DNA of 64,000 nt from Erwinia billingiae Eb661 (GCF_000196615.1 NC_014306.1:5036168-5100167); one strand, 5' to 3'; shown: positions 38,963-49,971, numbered from the stretch's first letter. A program made the numbers and translations. The notes: a model not told the origin generated them from the letters alone.

Positions 38963-38980
38963 GGCCGGACTCAGCCGGCC
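38963..38980 (-). terminator. Candidate terminator after phoU
   Basis: GGCCGG (38963-38968) pairs with CCGGCC (38975-38980), 12 bases past the phoU stop on the minus strand. There is no U-run, so support is weak. Confidence 0.35.
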
Positions 38981-38991
38981 AGTGGGGAACA

Positions 38992-39729
38992 TCAGGTAGG
39001 AGAATTACTGCCTTCGTCGTCGCCGGTTAACAGCTTATCGAGCTCGTCACCGCCAACGTGGCGGAAATCCTGCCCTTTAACGAAGTAGAAGATGATTTCG
39101 CAGATATTCTGACAACGATCGCCGATACGCTCGATGGCGCGGGCGCAGAATAGCGCGGTCAGCACGCTGGGAATGGTGCGCGGATCTTCCATCATATAGG
39201 TCATCAGCTGACGCACGATGCCCTCATACTCCTGATCGACCTTCTTGTCTTCGCGGTAGATCTCAATCGCCGCGCCCAGATCCATCCGCGCAAAGGCATC
39301 CAGCACATCATGCAGCATCTGAATGGTGTGATGGCCCAGCGACTCCAGGCTGACCAACAGCGGCTTGTGATGCTGACCGAACTTCTCCAGCGCGGTGCGG
39401 CTGATCTTCTCGGCCACATCACCAATGCGTTCCAGCTCGGAGATGGTTTTGATGATCGCCATCACCAGACGCAGATCGCTGGCGGTGGGCTGACGTTTGG
39501 CGATGATGCGCACGCAGGCTTCATCAATCGACACTTCCATCATGTTGACCTTCTGGTCACCATCAATCACCTGCTTCGCCAGCTCGCCATCCTGGTTGTG
39601 CATCGCTTTGATGGCGTCCATCAGTTGCTGCTCAACCATGCCGCCCATGGTCATCACCTGGGTACGGATATGCTCCAGCTCGGCGTTAAACTGCCCGGAG
39701 ATATGTTTATTCAGATTCAGGTTATCCAT
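38992..39729 (-). CDS. phoU: Phosphate signalling regulator PhoU
   Basis: PhoU links the Pst transporter to PhoR and keeps the Pho regulon off when phosphate is plentiful. This 245-aa copy (E. coli 241) shows two three-helix PhoU repeats, each with an E/DxxxD-type metal motif (for example [12 protein letters not shown] and [11 protein letters not shown]). It is the last gene of pstSCAB-phoU, 17 bases after pstB. Confidence 0.98.
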   Translation of the reverse strand: MDNLNLNKHISGQFNAELEHIRTQVMTMGGMVEQQLMDAIKAMHNQDGELAKQVIDGDQKVNMMEVSIDEACVRIIAKRQPTASDLRLVMAIIKTISELERIGDVAEKISRTALEKFGQHHKPLLVSLESLGHHTIQMLHDVLDAFARMDLGAAIEIYREDKKVDQEYEGIVRQLMTYMMEDPRTIPSVLTALFCARAIERIGDRCQNICEIIFYFVKGQDFRHVGGDELDKLLTGDDEGSNSPT

Positions 39730-39746
39730 CGTACTCTCCAGTCAAC

Positions 39747-40529
<783 letters not shown>

Positions 40530-40561
40530 TTATTCACGCCGCCGCAGCCGCGCTTAGGTAA

Positions 40562-41449
40562 TTAATGTTTGCCCTTGGCAAAAACGACGCGCGCCAGGAT
40601 GTTCAGCAACAGCACGCAGAGGGTAATCAGCAGCACGCCCGCCCAGGCCAGACTCTGCCATTCGGCAAACGGGCTCATGGCGAATTTAAAGATGGTCACC
40701 GGCAGGTTTGCCAGCGGCTGCATCATGTCAGTACTCCAGAACTGGTTGGAGAGTGAGGTGAACAGCAGCGGTGCCGTTTCGCCCGCAATACGGGCAATCG
40801 CTAACAGCACGCCAGTCAGAATGCCGGAGACGGAGGCTTTCAGGGTGATCGCCGAGATCATCTTCCACTTCGGCGTGCCCAGCGCGTACGCCGCTTCACG
40901 CAGGCTGTCCGGTACCAGTCTCAGCATGTTTTCCGTGGTGCGGATAACAATCGGGATCTGCAGCAGGGCCAGCGCAACCACACCCGCCCAGCCAGAGAAG
41001 TGCTGCATCTTGGCCACAACCAGCGTGTAGACAAACAGACCGACCACAATCGACGGAGCAGACAGCAGGATGTCGTTAATAAAACGGATCACCTCGGCCA
41101 GCCAGGATTTGCGGCCATATTCGGCGAGATAAACCCCGGCCATAATGCCCAGCGGCGTGCCGATCACCGTTGACCATAAGATTAACAGTCCGCTACCGGC
41201 GATGGCGTTCGCCAGCCCGCCACCGGCGGTATTTGGCGGCGGCGTATTCTCGGTAAACAGCGACAGCGTCATGCCATCCACGCCACGGGTGACGGTGGCA
41301 AACAGGATCCACACCAACCAGAACAGGCCAAAGGCCATGGTCAGCATCGACAGCGCCAGCGCGATGCGGTTTTTCATCCGACGCCACGCCTGCATTTTGC
41401 GGCGGGATGCGTCCAGTTCGGCGCGAGACTGCATTTCCATGGTGGTCAT
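40562..41449 (-). CDS. pstA: Phosphate ABC transporter permease PstA
   Basis: This 295-aa inner-membrane permease (E. coli 296) has six membrane helices. The ABC-permease EAA loop is in [18 protein letters not shown]. Its ATG overlaps the pstC stop (ATGA), so the two permeases are translationally coupled. Confidence 0.98.
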   Translation of the reverse strand: MTTMEMQSRAELDASRRKMQAWRRMKNRIALALSMLTMAFGLFWLVWILFATVTRGVDGMTLSLFTENTPPPNTAGGGLANAIAGSGLLILWSTVIGTPLGIMAGVYLAEYGRKSWLAEVIRFINDILLSAPSIVVGLFVYTLVVAKMQHFSGWAGVVALALLQIPIVIRTTENMLRLVPDSLREAAYALGTPKWKMISAITLKASVSGILTGVLLAIARIAGETAPLLFTSLSNQFWSTDMMQPLANLPVTIFKFAMSPFAEWQSLAWAGVLLITLCVLLLNILARVVFAKGKH

Positions 41450-42408
41450 GAGCGCGCTCCTTCACTTTTTGCCAGCCGCAAAATCATCAGTTTTGAGCAG
41501 GCCAGCACGATAAAGGTAATCACAAACAGGATCAGGCCCAGCTCCATCAGCGCGGCGGTATGTACGCCGGATTCCGCTTCAGCAAATTCGTTCGCCAGCG
41601 CGGAGGTAATACTGTTGCCTGGCATAAACAGCGACGGGCTGTCGAGCTGGTAGGTGTTACCGATGATAAAGGTCACCGCCATGGTTTCACCCAGCGCACG
41701 CCCCAAACCGAGCATCACGCCGCCAATCACGCCGTTTTTGGTGAACGGCAGCACCACGCGCCAGATCACTTCCCAGGTGGTGCAACCGATGCCGTAAGCC
41801 GACTCTTTCATCATCACCGGCGTTTGTTCAAACACATCGCGCATCACTGACGCGATGTACGGGATGATCATGATCGCCAGGATAATCCCGGCAGCCAGAA
41901 TACCAATACCAAATGCCGGACCCGAGAACAGCGTACCGACGATGGGAATGTTCGCCATCAGGTCGCCCAGCGGGGTCTGGAAGTAGGTGGCAAACAGCGG
42001 CGCAAAAATAAACAGGCCCCACATGCCGTAGACAATGCTGGGGATCGCCGCCAGCAGCTCAATCGCCGTGCCCAGCGGGCGGCGCAGCCAGTTCGGTGCC
42101 AGTTCAGTCAGGAACAGGGCGATACCAAAGCTGACCGGAACGGCAATAATCAGCGCGATAATTGAGGTCACGACGGTGCCGTAAATCGGTACCAGCGCAC
42201 CAAATTGTTCGTTGGGTGCATCCCAGGTTTTGGTCCACAGGAACGAGAAACCAAATTTCTCAATGCTGGGCCAGGAAGAGATGATCAGAGAGACAATAAT
42301 GCCACCGAGCAGCAGCAGCACGATCAGCGCAGCCAGTTTTACCAGCGCACCGAAAATGATGTCACCCTGCTTGCCGGGGGCTTTGAATGTCGGCTTGGTT
42401 GCAGCCAT
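41446..42408 (-). CDS. pstC: Phosphate ABC transporter permease PstC
   Basis: This 319-aa permease equals E. coli PstC in length. It has six membrane helices and an EAA-type loop at [21 protein letters not shown]. The ATG at 42408 gives the E. coli N terminus; a start 45 bases earlier is not supported. It lies after pstS, across an 85-base structured spacer. Confidence 0.98.
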   Translation of the reverse strand: MAATKPTFKAPGKQGDIIFGALVKLAALIVLLLLGGIIVSLIISSWPSIEKFGFSFLWTKTWDAPNEQFGALVPIYGTVVTSIIALIIAVPVSFGIALFLTELAPNWLRRPLGTAIELLAAIPSIVYGMWGLFIFAPLFATYFQTPLGDLMANIPIVGTLFSGPAFGIGILAAGIILAIMIIPYIASVMRDVFEQTPVMMKESAYGIGCTTWEVIWRVVLPFTKNGVIGGVMLGLGRALGETMAVTFIIGNTYQLDSPSLFMPGNSITSALANEFAEAESGVHTAALMELGLILFVITFIVLACSKLMILRLAKSEGARS

Positions 42409-42428
42409 AGAGTTCTCGATGTTGAAAG

Positions 42429-42488
42429 TGTAGGGGCGGCACGACGGTGCCACCCGAGGGAACGGGCCGGAGTGCTCCGGCCCCTACA
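42429..42488. repeat. Branched palindromic element between pstS and pstC
   Basis: An outer stem TGTAGGGGC / GCCCCTACA (42429-42437 / 42480-42488) encloses two hairpins. These are GGCAC-GACG-GTGCC (42438-42451) and GGGCCGGAG-TG-CTCCGGCCC (42464-42483, whose base competes with the outer stem). The BIME/REP-like structure could stabilise pstS mRNA and raise PstS over PstC. Confidence 0.65.
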
Positions 42489-42493
42489 ACAGC

Positions 42494-43534
42494 TTAGTAC
42501 AGTGCTTTACCGGAGCTGTCTTTCACGTTGGTTTTCCAGGCGGCACGGATCTGCTCAACTACCGAGTCTGGCAGCGCAGCATAGTCCAGGCTGTTGGTGG
42601 TTTTGCCGCCGTTTTTGTAGGCCCAGTCGAAGAATTTCAGTACCGCTGCGCCTTTCTCCGCGTTGGCCTGCTCTTTCTGCACCAGGATAAAGGTGGTGGA
42701 AGAGATTGGCCATGCGTCGTCACCTTTCTGGAAGGTCAGGTCCTGGGCGAAAGATTCCGTCCAGTTCGCGCCTTTCGCGGCGTTGCTGAAGCTCTTCTCG
42801 CTTGGAGAAACGGCTTTACCGTCGGCATCCATCAGTTTGGTGTACGCCAGGTTGTTCTGCTTGGCATAGGCATATTCTACGTAACCGATTGAACCCGGCA
42901 GACGCTGAACGAACGCGGCGACGCCGTCGTTACCTTTACCGCCCAGACCGGTTGGCCAGTTAACGGTGTTGCCTTTACCAATTTTGCTGTTCCAGTCGCT
43001 GTTCACTTTCGCCAGGTAGCTGGTGAACACGTAGGAGGTACCGGAACCGTCAGCGCGGCGCACCACGTTGATGTTGCTGTCTGGCAGCTTAACGCCTGGG
43101 TTGAGCTTGGTGATTGCCGGATCGTTCCACTTCTTGATGGTGCCCAGGTAGATATCACCGACGGTTTTACCGTCCAGCGTCAGCTGACCGGATTTGATTC
43201 CCGGAATGTTGACGGCCAGCACCACGCCACCGATCACGGTTGGGAACTGGAACAGGCCATTCTTCTGCAGATCTTCATCTTTCAGTGGCGCATCAGACGC
43301 ACCAAAATCGACGGTTTTTGCGATGATTTGCTTCACGCCACCGGATGAACCGATACCCTGGTAGTTAACCTGAGCGCCAGTCGCTGTGTTGTAGTCTGCA
43401 GCCCATTTGTTGTACACAGGCGCCGGGAAAGTCCCACCGGCACCGGTCAGGTTAGTGGCGGCAAAAGCAGAAACCGCGGTCAACGAAAGGGTTACCGCTA
43501 CACATTGAGCCAGGGTTTTTTGCATCAGTGTCAT
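42494..43534 (-). CDS. pstS: Periplasmic phosphate-binding protein PstS
   Basis: PstS captures phosphate in the periplasm for PstCAB. It has 346 aa, as in E. coli. The signal peptide ends AVSAFAA (cleavage near residue 25). Phosphate-contacting motifs include [25 protein letters not shown] and [15 protein letters not shown] precedes the ATG at 43534. A five-repeat Pho box lies 78-126 bases upstream. Confidence 0.99.
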   Translation of the reverse strand: MTLMQKTLAQCVAVTLSLTAVSAFAATNLTGAGGTFPAPVYNKWAADYNTATGAQVNYQGIGSSGGVKQIIAKTVDFGASDAPLKDEDLQKNGLFQFPTVIGGVVLAVNIPGIKSGQLTLDGKTVGDIYLGTIKKWNDPAITKLNPGVKLPDSNINVVRRADGSGTSYVFTSYLAKVNSDWNSKIGKGNTVNWPTGLGGKGNDGVAAFVQRLPGSIGYVEYAYAKQNNLAYTKLMDADGKAVSPSEKSFSNAAKGANWTESFAQDLTFQKGDDAWPISSTTFILVQKEQANAEKGAAVLKFFDWAYKNGGKTTNSLDYAALPDSVVEQIRAAWKTNVKDSSGKALY

Positions 43535-43611
43535 GTTCCCTCCAGGGGGATTAAAAGTCAGGCTTAACGCCATTTTAATAATGAATAATCATTGCTGCTG
43601 GAGGCAAAATA

Positions 43612-43660
43612 GGACAGTTTGATGACAGTAAAATGTACGCTTTATGACAGTTTTGTGACG
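43612..43660 (-). promoter_or_regulatory. Tandem Pho box of pstS
   Basis: On the plus strand, repeats of the type TGACAG begin at 43612 (GGACAG), 43623, 43634 (TGTACG), 43645 and 43656 (TGACGG), an exact 11-bp period. Read on the minus strand this is the CTGTCA-type PhoB site. Five units allow two or more PhoB dimers, as at E. coli pstS. Confidence 0.88.
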
Positions 43661-43675
43661 GTGGGTGAGTTTGAG

Positions 43676-44419
43676 TCAGGTCGTGACGCGGATAGGCCAG
43701 GAGCCGAAAAGATAACCATCAAATTCAGGGGCATCGACATCTGACAGGGCCATCAGACGTAACTTTACGTTCTCCAGATGCGTCCACATCGCCAGTTTGG
43801 CGGCAGCGGCATCTTTTTTCTGTAACGCAGCCAGGATCAGCTGGTGATCCTTCAACCATTCGCGGCGGTACTCCTTGCTGGAGATGCGCTCATGCAGCTG
43901 TTGCCACATGGGGTTGTTCTCCCGCTGCGCCCAGCACTGCTTCCACATCTCTGTCAGCATATTGTTGTGGGTGGCTTCGACAATGGCCAGATGGAACAGC
44001 TTATCGCCATCCTCACCGCCACCGGTTTCAATATCTTTAATCTCGGCATCCAGCGCGGCGCGCATTTTCTTGATATCCGCTGGCGTGACCTGCAGTGCGG
44101 CAAATTCGGCAATGTTGCTTTCCAGCAGCTGCCTGGCCTGCAGCAGTTCGAACGGCCCGATCAGCGAGGCACCGTCCTGTTGCTGGCGATCGCCTGGCAT
44201 GGCAATCACATAGATCCCCGAGCCTTTGCGCACCTCAACGTAACCTTCAATTTCCAGCATGATCAGGGCTTCACGCACCACTGAGCGACCAACCCCCACC
44301 CGCTCAGCGATATCCCGCTCGGGAGGCAGTCGCGTGCCGATCGGATACTTGCCTGAATGCAGCTCTTCTTTCAGGTATTCACCGACCTCGCGGTATTGAC
44401 GCTTTACTTCAACACTCAT
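43676..44419 (-). CDS. uxuR: GntR/FadR-family hexuronate regulator (UxuR/ExuR-like)
   Basis: This 247-aa repressor is closer to E. coli UxuR than ExuR. The winged helix has RLPPERDIAERVGVGRSVVREALIMLEIEGYVEVRKGSGIYV split across residues ~30-72. The FCD effector domain begins with GPFELLQARQLLESNIAEFAALQ and ends EFDGYLFGSWP, both near identical to UxuR. The ATG at 44419 follows GAGG at 8-base spacing. Operator-like TGGTCAACCA sites precede it, suggesting autoregulation and control of the neighbouring GH31, MFS and uxaC genes. The symbol is by similarity; ExuR-type specificity is possible. Confidence 0.85.
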   Translation of the reverse strand: MSVEVKRQYREVGEYLKEELHSGKYPIGTRLPPERDIAERVGVGRSVVREALIMLEIEGYVEVRKGSGIYVIAMPGDRQQQDGASLIGPFELLQARQLLESNIAEFAALQVTPADIKKMRAALDAEIKDIETGGGEDGDKLFHLAIVEATHNNMLTEMWKQCWAQRENNPMWQQLHERISSKEYRREWLKDHQLILAALQKKDAAAAKLAMWTHLENVKLRLMALSDVDAPEFDGYLFGSWPIRVTT

Positions 44420-44474
44420 AGCCACAGCCTCAGTCAGGAAATACGCCTTCAGATAGTAGGAAAATGCTGAAGAG

Positions 44475-44505
44475 TGGTCAACCAGAATGCCGGTCTGGTT
44501 GACGC
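44475..44505. promoter_or_regulatory. UxuR/ExuR-type operators before the regulator
   Basis: TGGTCAACCA (44475-44484) and TGGTTGACGC (44496-44505) have centres 21 bases apart, 56-87 bases upstream of the regulator's start. They share the TGGT-NN-ACCA core found near uxaC, which fits autoregulation. Confidence 0.65.
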
Positions 44506-44515
44506 ATTCTGCCGC

Positions 44516-46882
44516 TTAGCGCAGCGTCCAGCTATCCTGACGCTCGCCGTTAATGGTCAGCGTGCGGGTTTCTCCTGCGGGCAGCTGCAGGCGTAAGGTT
44601 TTCCAGGCCGGGCGATAGTGTCCATGGGCAGTGAACTGAATATTGATGCGCTCAGCATCGCTTCTCAGCGTCCAGTTGAGCCACAACGCACCGTCGCGCT
44701 GCCACTCCCAGCTTTCCCCATCATCTTCAAACAGCATGCCGGTCTCTTCAGCGATCCCTTGTGCCGGGAACAGCAGCAGCGTGCGCTGGTCATCCAAATC
44801 ATTGTCGATATGGCCCACCCGGCTGGCCTGCGGCAGCGCCGCGCCCGCTCTGACCATCAACGGCAGTCGGTCTAAGGGCGCATCCACGCTAATCGTCTGG
44901 CCGCCCTGGTGCCACTGACCGCTGTAATAATCGTACCAGCCGGTGGTATTTTCAGGCAGGTAGATGGCGCGCTGCGTGGCTCCCGGCTCGACCACGCTGG
45001 CCACCAGCAGATCACGCCCCAGCATAAAATCATCGGTCTCGTCGAAGGTGCGGGGATCGTGCTCGTGGTCGAGGAAGGTCGGGCGCAGCATCGGCTCATC
45101 GTCCTGACTGGCCTGCCACAGCAGCGTGTACAGGTAAGGCATCAGACGGTAGCGCAGCGCCATCGCGTCGCGGATCGCCGGGGTGACCTCCGGGTACATC
45201 CAGGGTTCATTGACCGTGCGATCGTCATTCCATGAATGGATGGTGAAACGCGGATGCATGACGCCGTTCTGGACCCAACGCACAAACAGCTCCGGATCGG
45301 GCTTTGCGCCTGAGAATCCGCCCACGTCATGCCCAACGTTATATAAGCCGGAGAGGCTCATCCCGACGCCCATCCGCGTGTTATAGCGCAGCGTCTGCCA
45401 GTTAGTGCGGTTGTCGCCACTCCAGGTCTGCACATAGCGCTGCATCCCCGCACAGCCTGAACGGGAGATCAGGAAAGGACGCTTTTCGGGCGCGAACCGC
45501 TGCTGGGCCTCCATCGAAGCACGCATCATCAGTAGCGGCATGACCGGACGGATCAGCTTGATCGGCAACGGCTGACCGAAGCCGTGACAGCGCGCTTCGC
45601 CATCCCAGACTTCATATTCGTTGTTGTCATTCCAGGTGGAATCAATCCCCTTTTCCAGCAGCTGGTGGGTGACATTTTCCTGCCACCAGGCCACCGTGGC
45701 CGGATTGGTGAAGTCGAGGTGCGATCCTTCGTCATCCCAGAAGACCGAGCGTTCAGGCGCGTCTGATTCAGAATCGCGAATAAACAGCCCCTTCTGCGCC
45801 ACTTCGTCATAGCGCGGATGGTCCTGCAACAGGCAAGGCTTAATGTTGGCAGCCAGCTTCATCCCGGCCTCATGAAACGCCGCACTCATCAGCTCCGGCT
45901 GCGGCACCTTGTCGTGGTTCCAGTTGAAGACATAACGCTTGTCGTTGATTGAGGTGTAGCCTGACGACAGCTGGAACGAGTCGCACGGAATGGCATTTTC
46001 CCGACACAGCGAAATAAAGTTCATCAGCTGAACCTGCGCATCCGGCGCATCGGTGTAATGCATGGTCGAACCGCTGTAGCCGAGGCTCCATTTCGGGCCA
46101 AACAGCGTTTTCCCGGTCAGACGAACAAAGGCTTTGGTGACATCCAGTACTTTTGGCCCAAGGAACAGGTAATAATCGAGGTCGCCTGCCTCGGCCTGAT
46201 AACGGCGGTACGGCAGATGGTAATTATCCAGCTCGTTGCCTAAATCCAGCTGAGTGGTGCTCAGGTTGTCATAAAACAGCCCGAAGCTGACGGTATCGCG
46301 CCGCGTCAGGGTGAAGGGAATATGCTTATACAGCGGATCGGTCGAGGCGGCGTTATAGCCCATCGCATCCAGGTTGCGCATTTCATAGCGGCCTCCGGTA
46401 CGGTTAAGATCGCCCGCTTTCTCGCCCAGGCCGTAATAGTTGTCTTCCGCGTAACGGCGCTGATAATGCGCCACGCTATCACCATGGGCATTGAGCAGAT
46501 AGGCGCCGGTAGGGCGATCGGCGCAAAGCGGCTGCCATCCCGCCTCTTCATTAAGATATTCCCACTCCAGCCACAGCGGCTGATGAACGGTCACCCGCAG
46601 GCAATCGGTGGTCACCACCAGCCTGTCGTCCTGATGCTCGCAGTGATAACCCGGCAGCGAGAAGCCTTCACAGCTTTCCCGCAGGCGACCTTCCCACGGC
46701 ACGTCCGCTTCCGGCGCGATGCTCCAGGTGCGATCCAGCGCCAGCTCCCCTTTCTGCTTGATCAGCACCCGACACAATCCCTGTTCCAGCACGTAGAGGC
46801 GGAACAGGTGTTTTTCATCGACGCAAAGCTCAATAAATTCGGCCGTTTTCTGCCCTAACACCCAGTTTTTCAATGTTTTCAT
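44516..46882 (-). CDS. GH31 family alpha-glycosidase, cytoplasmic
   Basis: This 788-aa glycoside hydrolase family 31 enzyme has an N-terminal beta-sandwich (to ~250), a catalytic TIM barrel (~255-600) and C-terminal beta domains. The nucleophile is Asp419 in TWNDNNE and the acid/base is likely Asp490 in WSGDNRTNW; the loop GHDVGGFSG is also typical. No signal peptide is present, so it acts on imported substrate. GH31 includes alpha-glucosidases, alpha-xylosidases and sulfoquinovosidases. Position downstream of an ExuT-like transporter (31-base gap), with UxuR-type operators on both sides, suggests an alpha-linked substrate carrying or releasing a hexuronate. That specificity is inference. Confidence 0.88.
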   Translation of the reverse strand: MKTLKNWVLGQKTAEFIELCVDEKHLFRLYVLEQGLCRVLIKQKGELALDRTWSIAPEADVPWEGRLRESCEGFSLPGYHCEHQDDRLVVTTDCLRVTVHQPLWLEWEYLNEEAGWQPLCADRPTGAYLLNAHGDSVAHYQRRYAEDNYYGLGEKAGDLNRTGGRYEMRNLDAMGYNAASTDPLYKHIPFTLTRRDTVSFGLFYDNLSTTQLDLGNELDNYHLPYRRYQAEAGDLDYYLFLGPKVLDVTKAFVRLTGKTLFGPKWSLGYSGSTMHYTDAPDAQVQLMNFISLCRENAIPCDSFQLSSGYTSINDKRYVFNWNHDKVPQPELMSAAFHEAGMKLAANIKPCLLQDHPRYDEVAQKGLFIRDSESDAPERSVFWDDEGSHLDFTNPATVAWWQENVTHQLLEKGIDSTWNDNNEYEVWDGEARCHGFGQPLPIKLIRPVMPLLMMRASMEAQQRFAPEKRPFLISRSGCAGMQRYVQTWSGDNRTNWQTLRYNTRMGVGMSLSGLYNVGHDVGGFSGAKPDPELFVRWVQNGVMHPRFTIHSWNDDRTVNEPWMYPEVTPAIRDAMALRYRLMPYLYTLLWQASQDDEPMLRPTFLDHEHDPRTFDETDDFMLGRDLLVASVVEPGATQRAIYLPENTTGWYDYYSGQWHQGGQTISVDAPLDRLPLMVRAGAALPQASRVGHIDNDLDDQRTLLLFPAQGIAEETGMLFEDDGESWEWQRDGALWLNWTLRSDAERINIQFTAHGHYRPAWKTLRLQLPAGETRTLTINGERQDSWTLR

Positions 46883-46913
46883 CGTTTACTCTTCAAAATT
46901 GTCAGTCTGGAAA

Positions 46914-48221
46914 TCAGGCCGCGCGCGACGTGCTTCGACGTTCGGCAATAAACGCGACCAGGAACACGGCACCAATCAGATCGAAAAAGCCCATGGCCAC
47001 AAACAGCGGATTGAATCCGATGGTGTCAGCCGTGACGCCTATCAACAGGGAGAACAGGAAGCTGGCGATCCAGGCAAAGGAACCCCGCATCCCGTTCACC
47101 GTAGCCATCTGCCCTTTATCAAAGGACTCCACCACCAGCGCACTTAACATGCAGGAGATCACCTGATGGCCAAAGCCACCCACCGAGATCAGGATAATGG
47201 TGATGTAAGGGTCTTTGGTGATCGCCACCAGCGCCAGCGACAGCATCAGGAATGCGCCGGTCACCGAGCTGGCAACCACCGAGTTCACCAGCGAGCAGCC
47301 AAACCAACGGGTGTAGAGGCGCGTCAGGTAGCCACTGGCGATGCTGCCCAAATCGGCGGCGAGGAACGGCAGCCAGGCAAACATGGCAATCTGTTTCAAA
47401 TCCATGCCGCGTTCGCTGGCGAGGTACAGCGGTACCCAGAAGCTTAAAACTGCCCAGGCGGGCTCAGCCATAAAGGCCGGGATGGCGATGCCGTAGAAAC
47501 GTTTGTTTTTGCCGACGGTTTTCAGCGCGGTGAAGAACGGCAGTCTGACCGCATCGGGCTCGTTATCCTGCTTGATCAACGCCAGCTCGTCTTTGTCCAG
47601 ACGCGGGTGATCTTCCGGCGAATGATAGAACAGCAGCCACAGCACTACCCAGCCAGCTGCCAGCGCGCCCGAGAACAGGAAGGCGCCTTGCCATCCCCAG
47701 TAGCTGTGGGTGACGTAAATGATCGGCGGCGCCAGCATGGCACCGACAGAGAAGCCGACACCGGCCCAGCCTGCGGCGATGGGACGCTCTTTTTTCGGGA
47801 ACCAGTCGCCAATGGTTTTGGCGTTAGCGGGCGTGGCAGCGGCTTCCGCGGCACCCATAAAGAAGCGGAGGATCGCCAGATGGATCCAGCTTCCCGCGCC
47901 GGCATGTAACAGGCTGACCAGTGCCCAGATACTGGCGCAGATCACAAAGCCCAGCTTGAGGCCAATCACATCAATCAGCCAGCCACACAACGGCTGGAAC
48001 AGCGTATAGGCCAGCTGGAAAGCACCGACAATCCAGGAATACTGTTCGGTGGTGATCCCCAGACTGGTTTTTAATTCCGGGGCCAGAATGCCCAGCGAGT
48101 TGCGGGTCAGGTAGTTAACGGTAACGCCCAGCAGGAACAGCACCAGCATCCACCAGCGTAACTTTTTGACTTTTCTCTTACTGCCCACCGCCTCTTGCAC
48201 ACTGTTTGCCGTCAGGCTCAT
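46914..48221 (-). CDS. ExuT-like MFS transporter of the ACS family
   Basis: This 435-aa protein has 12 helices. Helix 1 has VTVNYLTRNSLGILAPELK; the motif GGFGHQVIS near residue 355 and ADTIGFNPLFVAMGFFDLIGA near the end parallel E. coli ExuT (hexuronate permease). It starts the MFS-GH31 operon and is divergent from uxaC, sharing a 317-base operator-rich region. Hexuronates or glycosides containing them are the likely cargo. Confidence 0.85.
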   Translation of the reverse strand: MSLTANSVQEAVGSKRKVKKLRWWMLVLFLLGVTVNYLTRNSLGILAPELKTSLGITTEQYSWIVGAFQLAYTLFQPLCGWLIDVIGLKLGFVICASIWALVSLLHAGAGSWIHLAILRFFMGAAEAAATPANAKTIGDWFPKKERPIAAGWAGVGFSVGAMLAPPIIYVTHSYWGWQGAFLFSGALAAGWVVLWLLFYHSPEDHPRLDKDELALIKQDNEPDAVRLPFFTALKTVGKNKRFYGIAIPAFMAEPAWAVLSFWVPLYLASERGMDLKQIAMFAWLPFLAADLGSIASGYLTRLYTRWFGCSLVNSVVASSVTGAFLMLSLALVAITKDPYITIILISVGGFGHQVISCMLSALVVESFDKGQMATVNGMRGSFAWIASFLFSLLIGVTADTIGFNPLFVAMGFFDLIGAVFLVAFIAERRSTSRAA

Positions 48222-48538
48222 CGCTTATCTCCGGTCGAAAGAGGTAACGGCGGCGGTCAGTCACGTCCCTTTACAGACGCATTGCTGATCCACACCCTCA
48301 CCTTGGTTGCCCGCATCTTGCGGACAAGGTGAAAAAGTGGTCAACAGGAAATGTGCAGATGGGTGATATCACTCACAACAATAGCCAATATTGGTCGACC
48401 AAAACGCTATTTTGGTGTTTTATGGCAGTTAACCGCCTCTCTTCGACCATTTAATGAGCGAATGCGAGCATTTATGTAAAAAGTGGTCAACCAAATATCC
48501 TGGCGCGATGGGATGTCTGGCAAAACGGAGCCTACGCA
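48222..48538. promoter_or_regulatory. Divergent MFS-uxaC control region with UxuR/ExuR-type operators
   Basis: Three sites share the TGGT-NN-ACCA core: TGGTCAACAG (48338-48347), TTGGTCGACCAA (48391-48402, a perfect 12-bp palindrome) and TGGTCAACCA (48484-48493). A half-site GACCA is at 48445. The last site lies 46 bases before the uxaC ATG, a position suited to repression. The same core recurs before the regulator gene at 44475. Confidence 0.72.
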
Positions 48539-49948
48539 ATGACGGTATTTATGGGTGAAGATTTCTTACTGCGCAGCGATGCCGCGCGCGAGCTGTATCA
48601 CCGCTATGCGGCGGATATGCCAATCTATGACTATCACTGCCATCTCAACCCGCAGGATATTGCTGAAGACCGTCAGTTTGAGAATCTCAGCCAGATCTGG
48701 CTGGAAGGCGATCACTATAAATGGCGGGCGCTGCGTGCGGCGGGCGTGGCAGAATCGCTGATCACCGGCAATGGCAGCGATTATGATAAATATCAGGCCT
48801 GGGCGCAGACCGTGCCGAAAACGCTGGGCAATCCGCTCTATCACTGGACGCACCTCGAGCTGAAGCGGCCGTTTGGCATCACCGGCCAGCTGTTCCGGCC
48901 TGAAACGGCAGAAAGCCTCTGGCATCAGTGCAACGCGCAGCTGGCGACGCCGGAATTTTCCGCGCGCGGCATTATGCGGCAGATGAAGGTGAAAATGGTC
49001 GGCACCACCGACGACCCGATCAGCGACCTGCGTTACCATCGCCAGATCGCCGCTGACCGCACCTTCGACACCGAGATCCTGCCAAGCTGGCGTCCGGACC
49101 GCGCCTTTAAAATCGAACTGGACGGTTTCGCCGACTATATCTCTCAGTTGGGTGAAGCGGCGGACGGTGAAATTACTGACTGGGACAGCCTGCTGACCGC
49201 CTTAACGCGCCGGCTGGATCACTTTGAGGCCCATGGCTGCCGCGCGGCCGATCACGGCATCGAAATCGTACGCTTTGCGCCAGTGCCGACAGAAGCCACC
49301 CTAAGCCGCCTGCTGCAACGGCGGATTGCCGGGCAGACGCTGGATGAGACAGAGGTCGCGGGCTTCACCACCGCCGTGCTGGTGTGGTTAGGTCAGCAAT
49401 ACGCGCAGCGCGGCTGGGTGATGCAGTATCATATTGGCGCATTACGCAATACCAACAGCCGGATGTTCAGGCTGGTGGGCGCCGATACCGGGTTTGATTC
49501 CATTGGCGACCGCACCTACGCCCGCGAGCTTTCGCAGTTGCTGGATCAGATGGATAAAACCGACCAGTTGCCGAAAACCATCCTTTACTGCCTGAACCCA
49601 CGCGATAACGAGATGATCGCCGCGCTGACCGGCAATTTCCAGGGCGGCGGCATTGCCGGCAAGATCCAGTTCGGCTCCGGCTGGTGGTACAACGATCAGA
49701 AAGACGGGATGCAGCGCCAGCTGGAACAGCTCTCTCAGCTTGGCTTGCTGAGCCAGTTCGTCGGCATGCTCACCGATTCCAGAAGCTTCCTGTCCTATAC
49801 CCGTCACGAGTACTTCCGCCGCATCCTGTGCAATATGCTGGGTGGACTGATGGAGCAGGGCGAAATCCCGCATGAAATGGCGTGGTTGGGCGAAATGGTG
49901 CAGAACATCAGCTATAACAATGCCCAGCGCTATTTTGCTAAAGCCTGA
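48539..49948 (+). CDS. uxaC: Glucuronate/galacturonate isomerase
   Basis: UxaC converts glucuronate to fructuronate and galacturonate to tagaturonate, the first step of hexuronate breakdown. It has 469 aa (E. coli 470). The amidohydrolase-superfamily metal motif HCH is at residues 33-35 in [30 protein letters not shown] and [20 protein letters not shown] are conserved family blocks. ACGGAG precedes the ATG. It stands without uxaA, unlike E. coli. Confidence 0.98.
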   Translation: MTVFMGEDFLLRSDAARELYHRYAADMPIYDYHCHLNPQDIAEDRQFENLSQIWLEGDHYKWRALRAAGVAESLITGNGSDYDKYQAWAQTVPKTLGNPLYHWTHLELKRPFGITGQLFRPETAESLWHQCNAQLATPEFSARGIMRQMKVKMVGTTDDPISDLRYHRQIAADRTFDTEILPSWRPDRAFKIELDGFADYISQLGEAADGEITDWDSLLTALTRRLDHFEAHGCRAADHGIEIVRFAPVPTEATLSRLLQRRIAGQTLDETEVAGFTTAVLVWLGQQYAQRGWVMQYHIGALRNTNSRMFRLVGADTGFDSIGDRTYARELSQLLDQMDKTDQLPKTILYCLNPRDNEMIAALTGNFQGGGIAGKIQFGSGWWYNDQKDGMQRQLEQLSQLGLLSQFVGMLTDSRSFLSYTRHEYFRRILCNMLGGLMEQGEIPHEMAWLGEMVQNISYNNAQRYFAKA

Positions 49949-49971
49949 GTCGCCCGGCGTTAAGCCATAAA

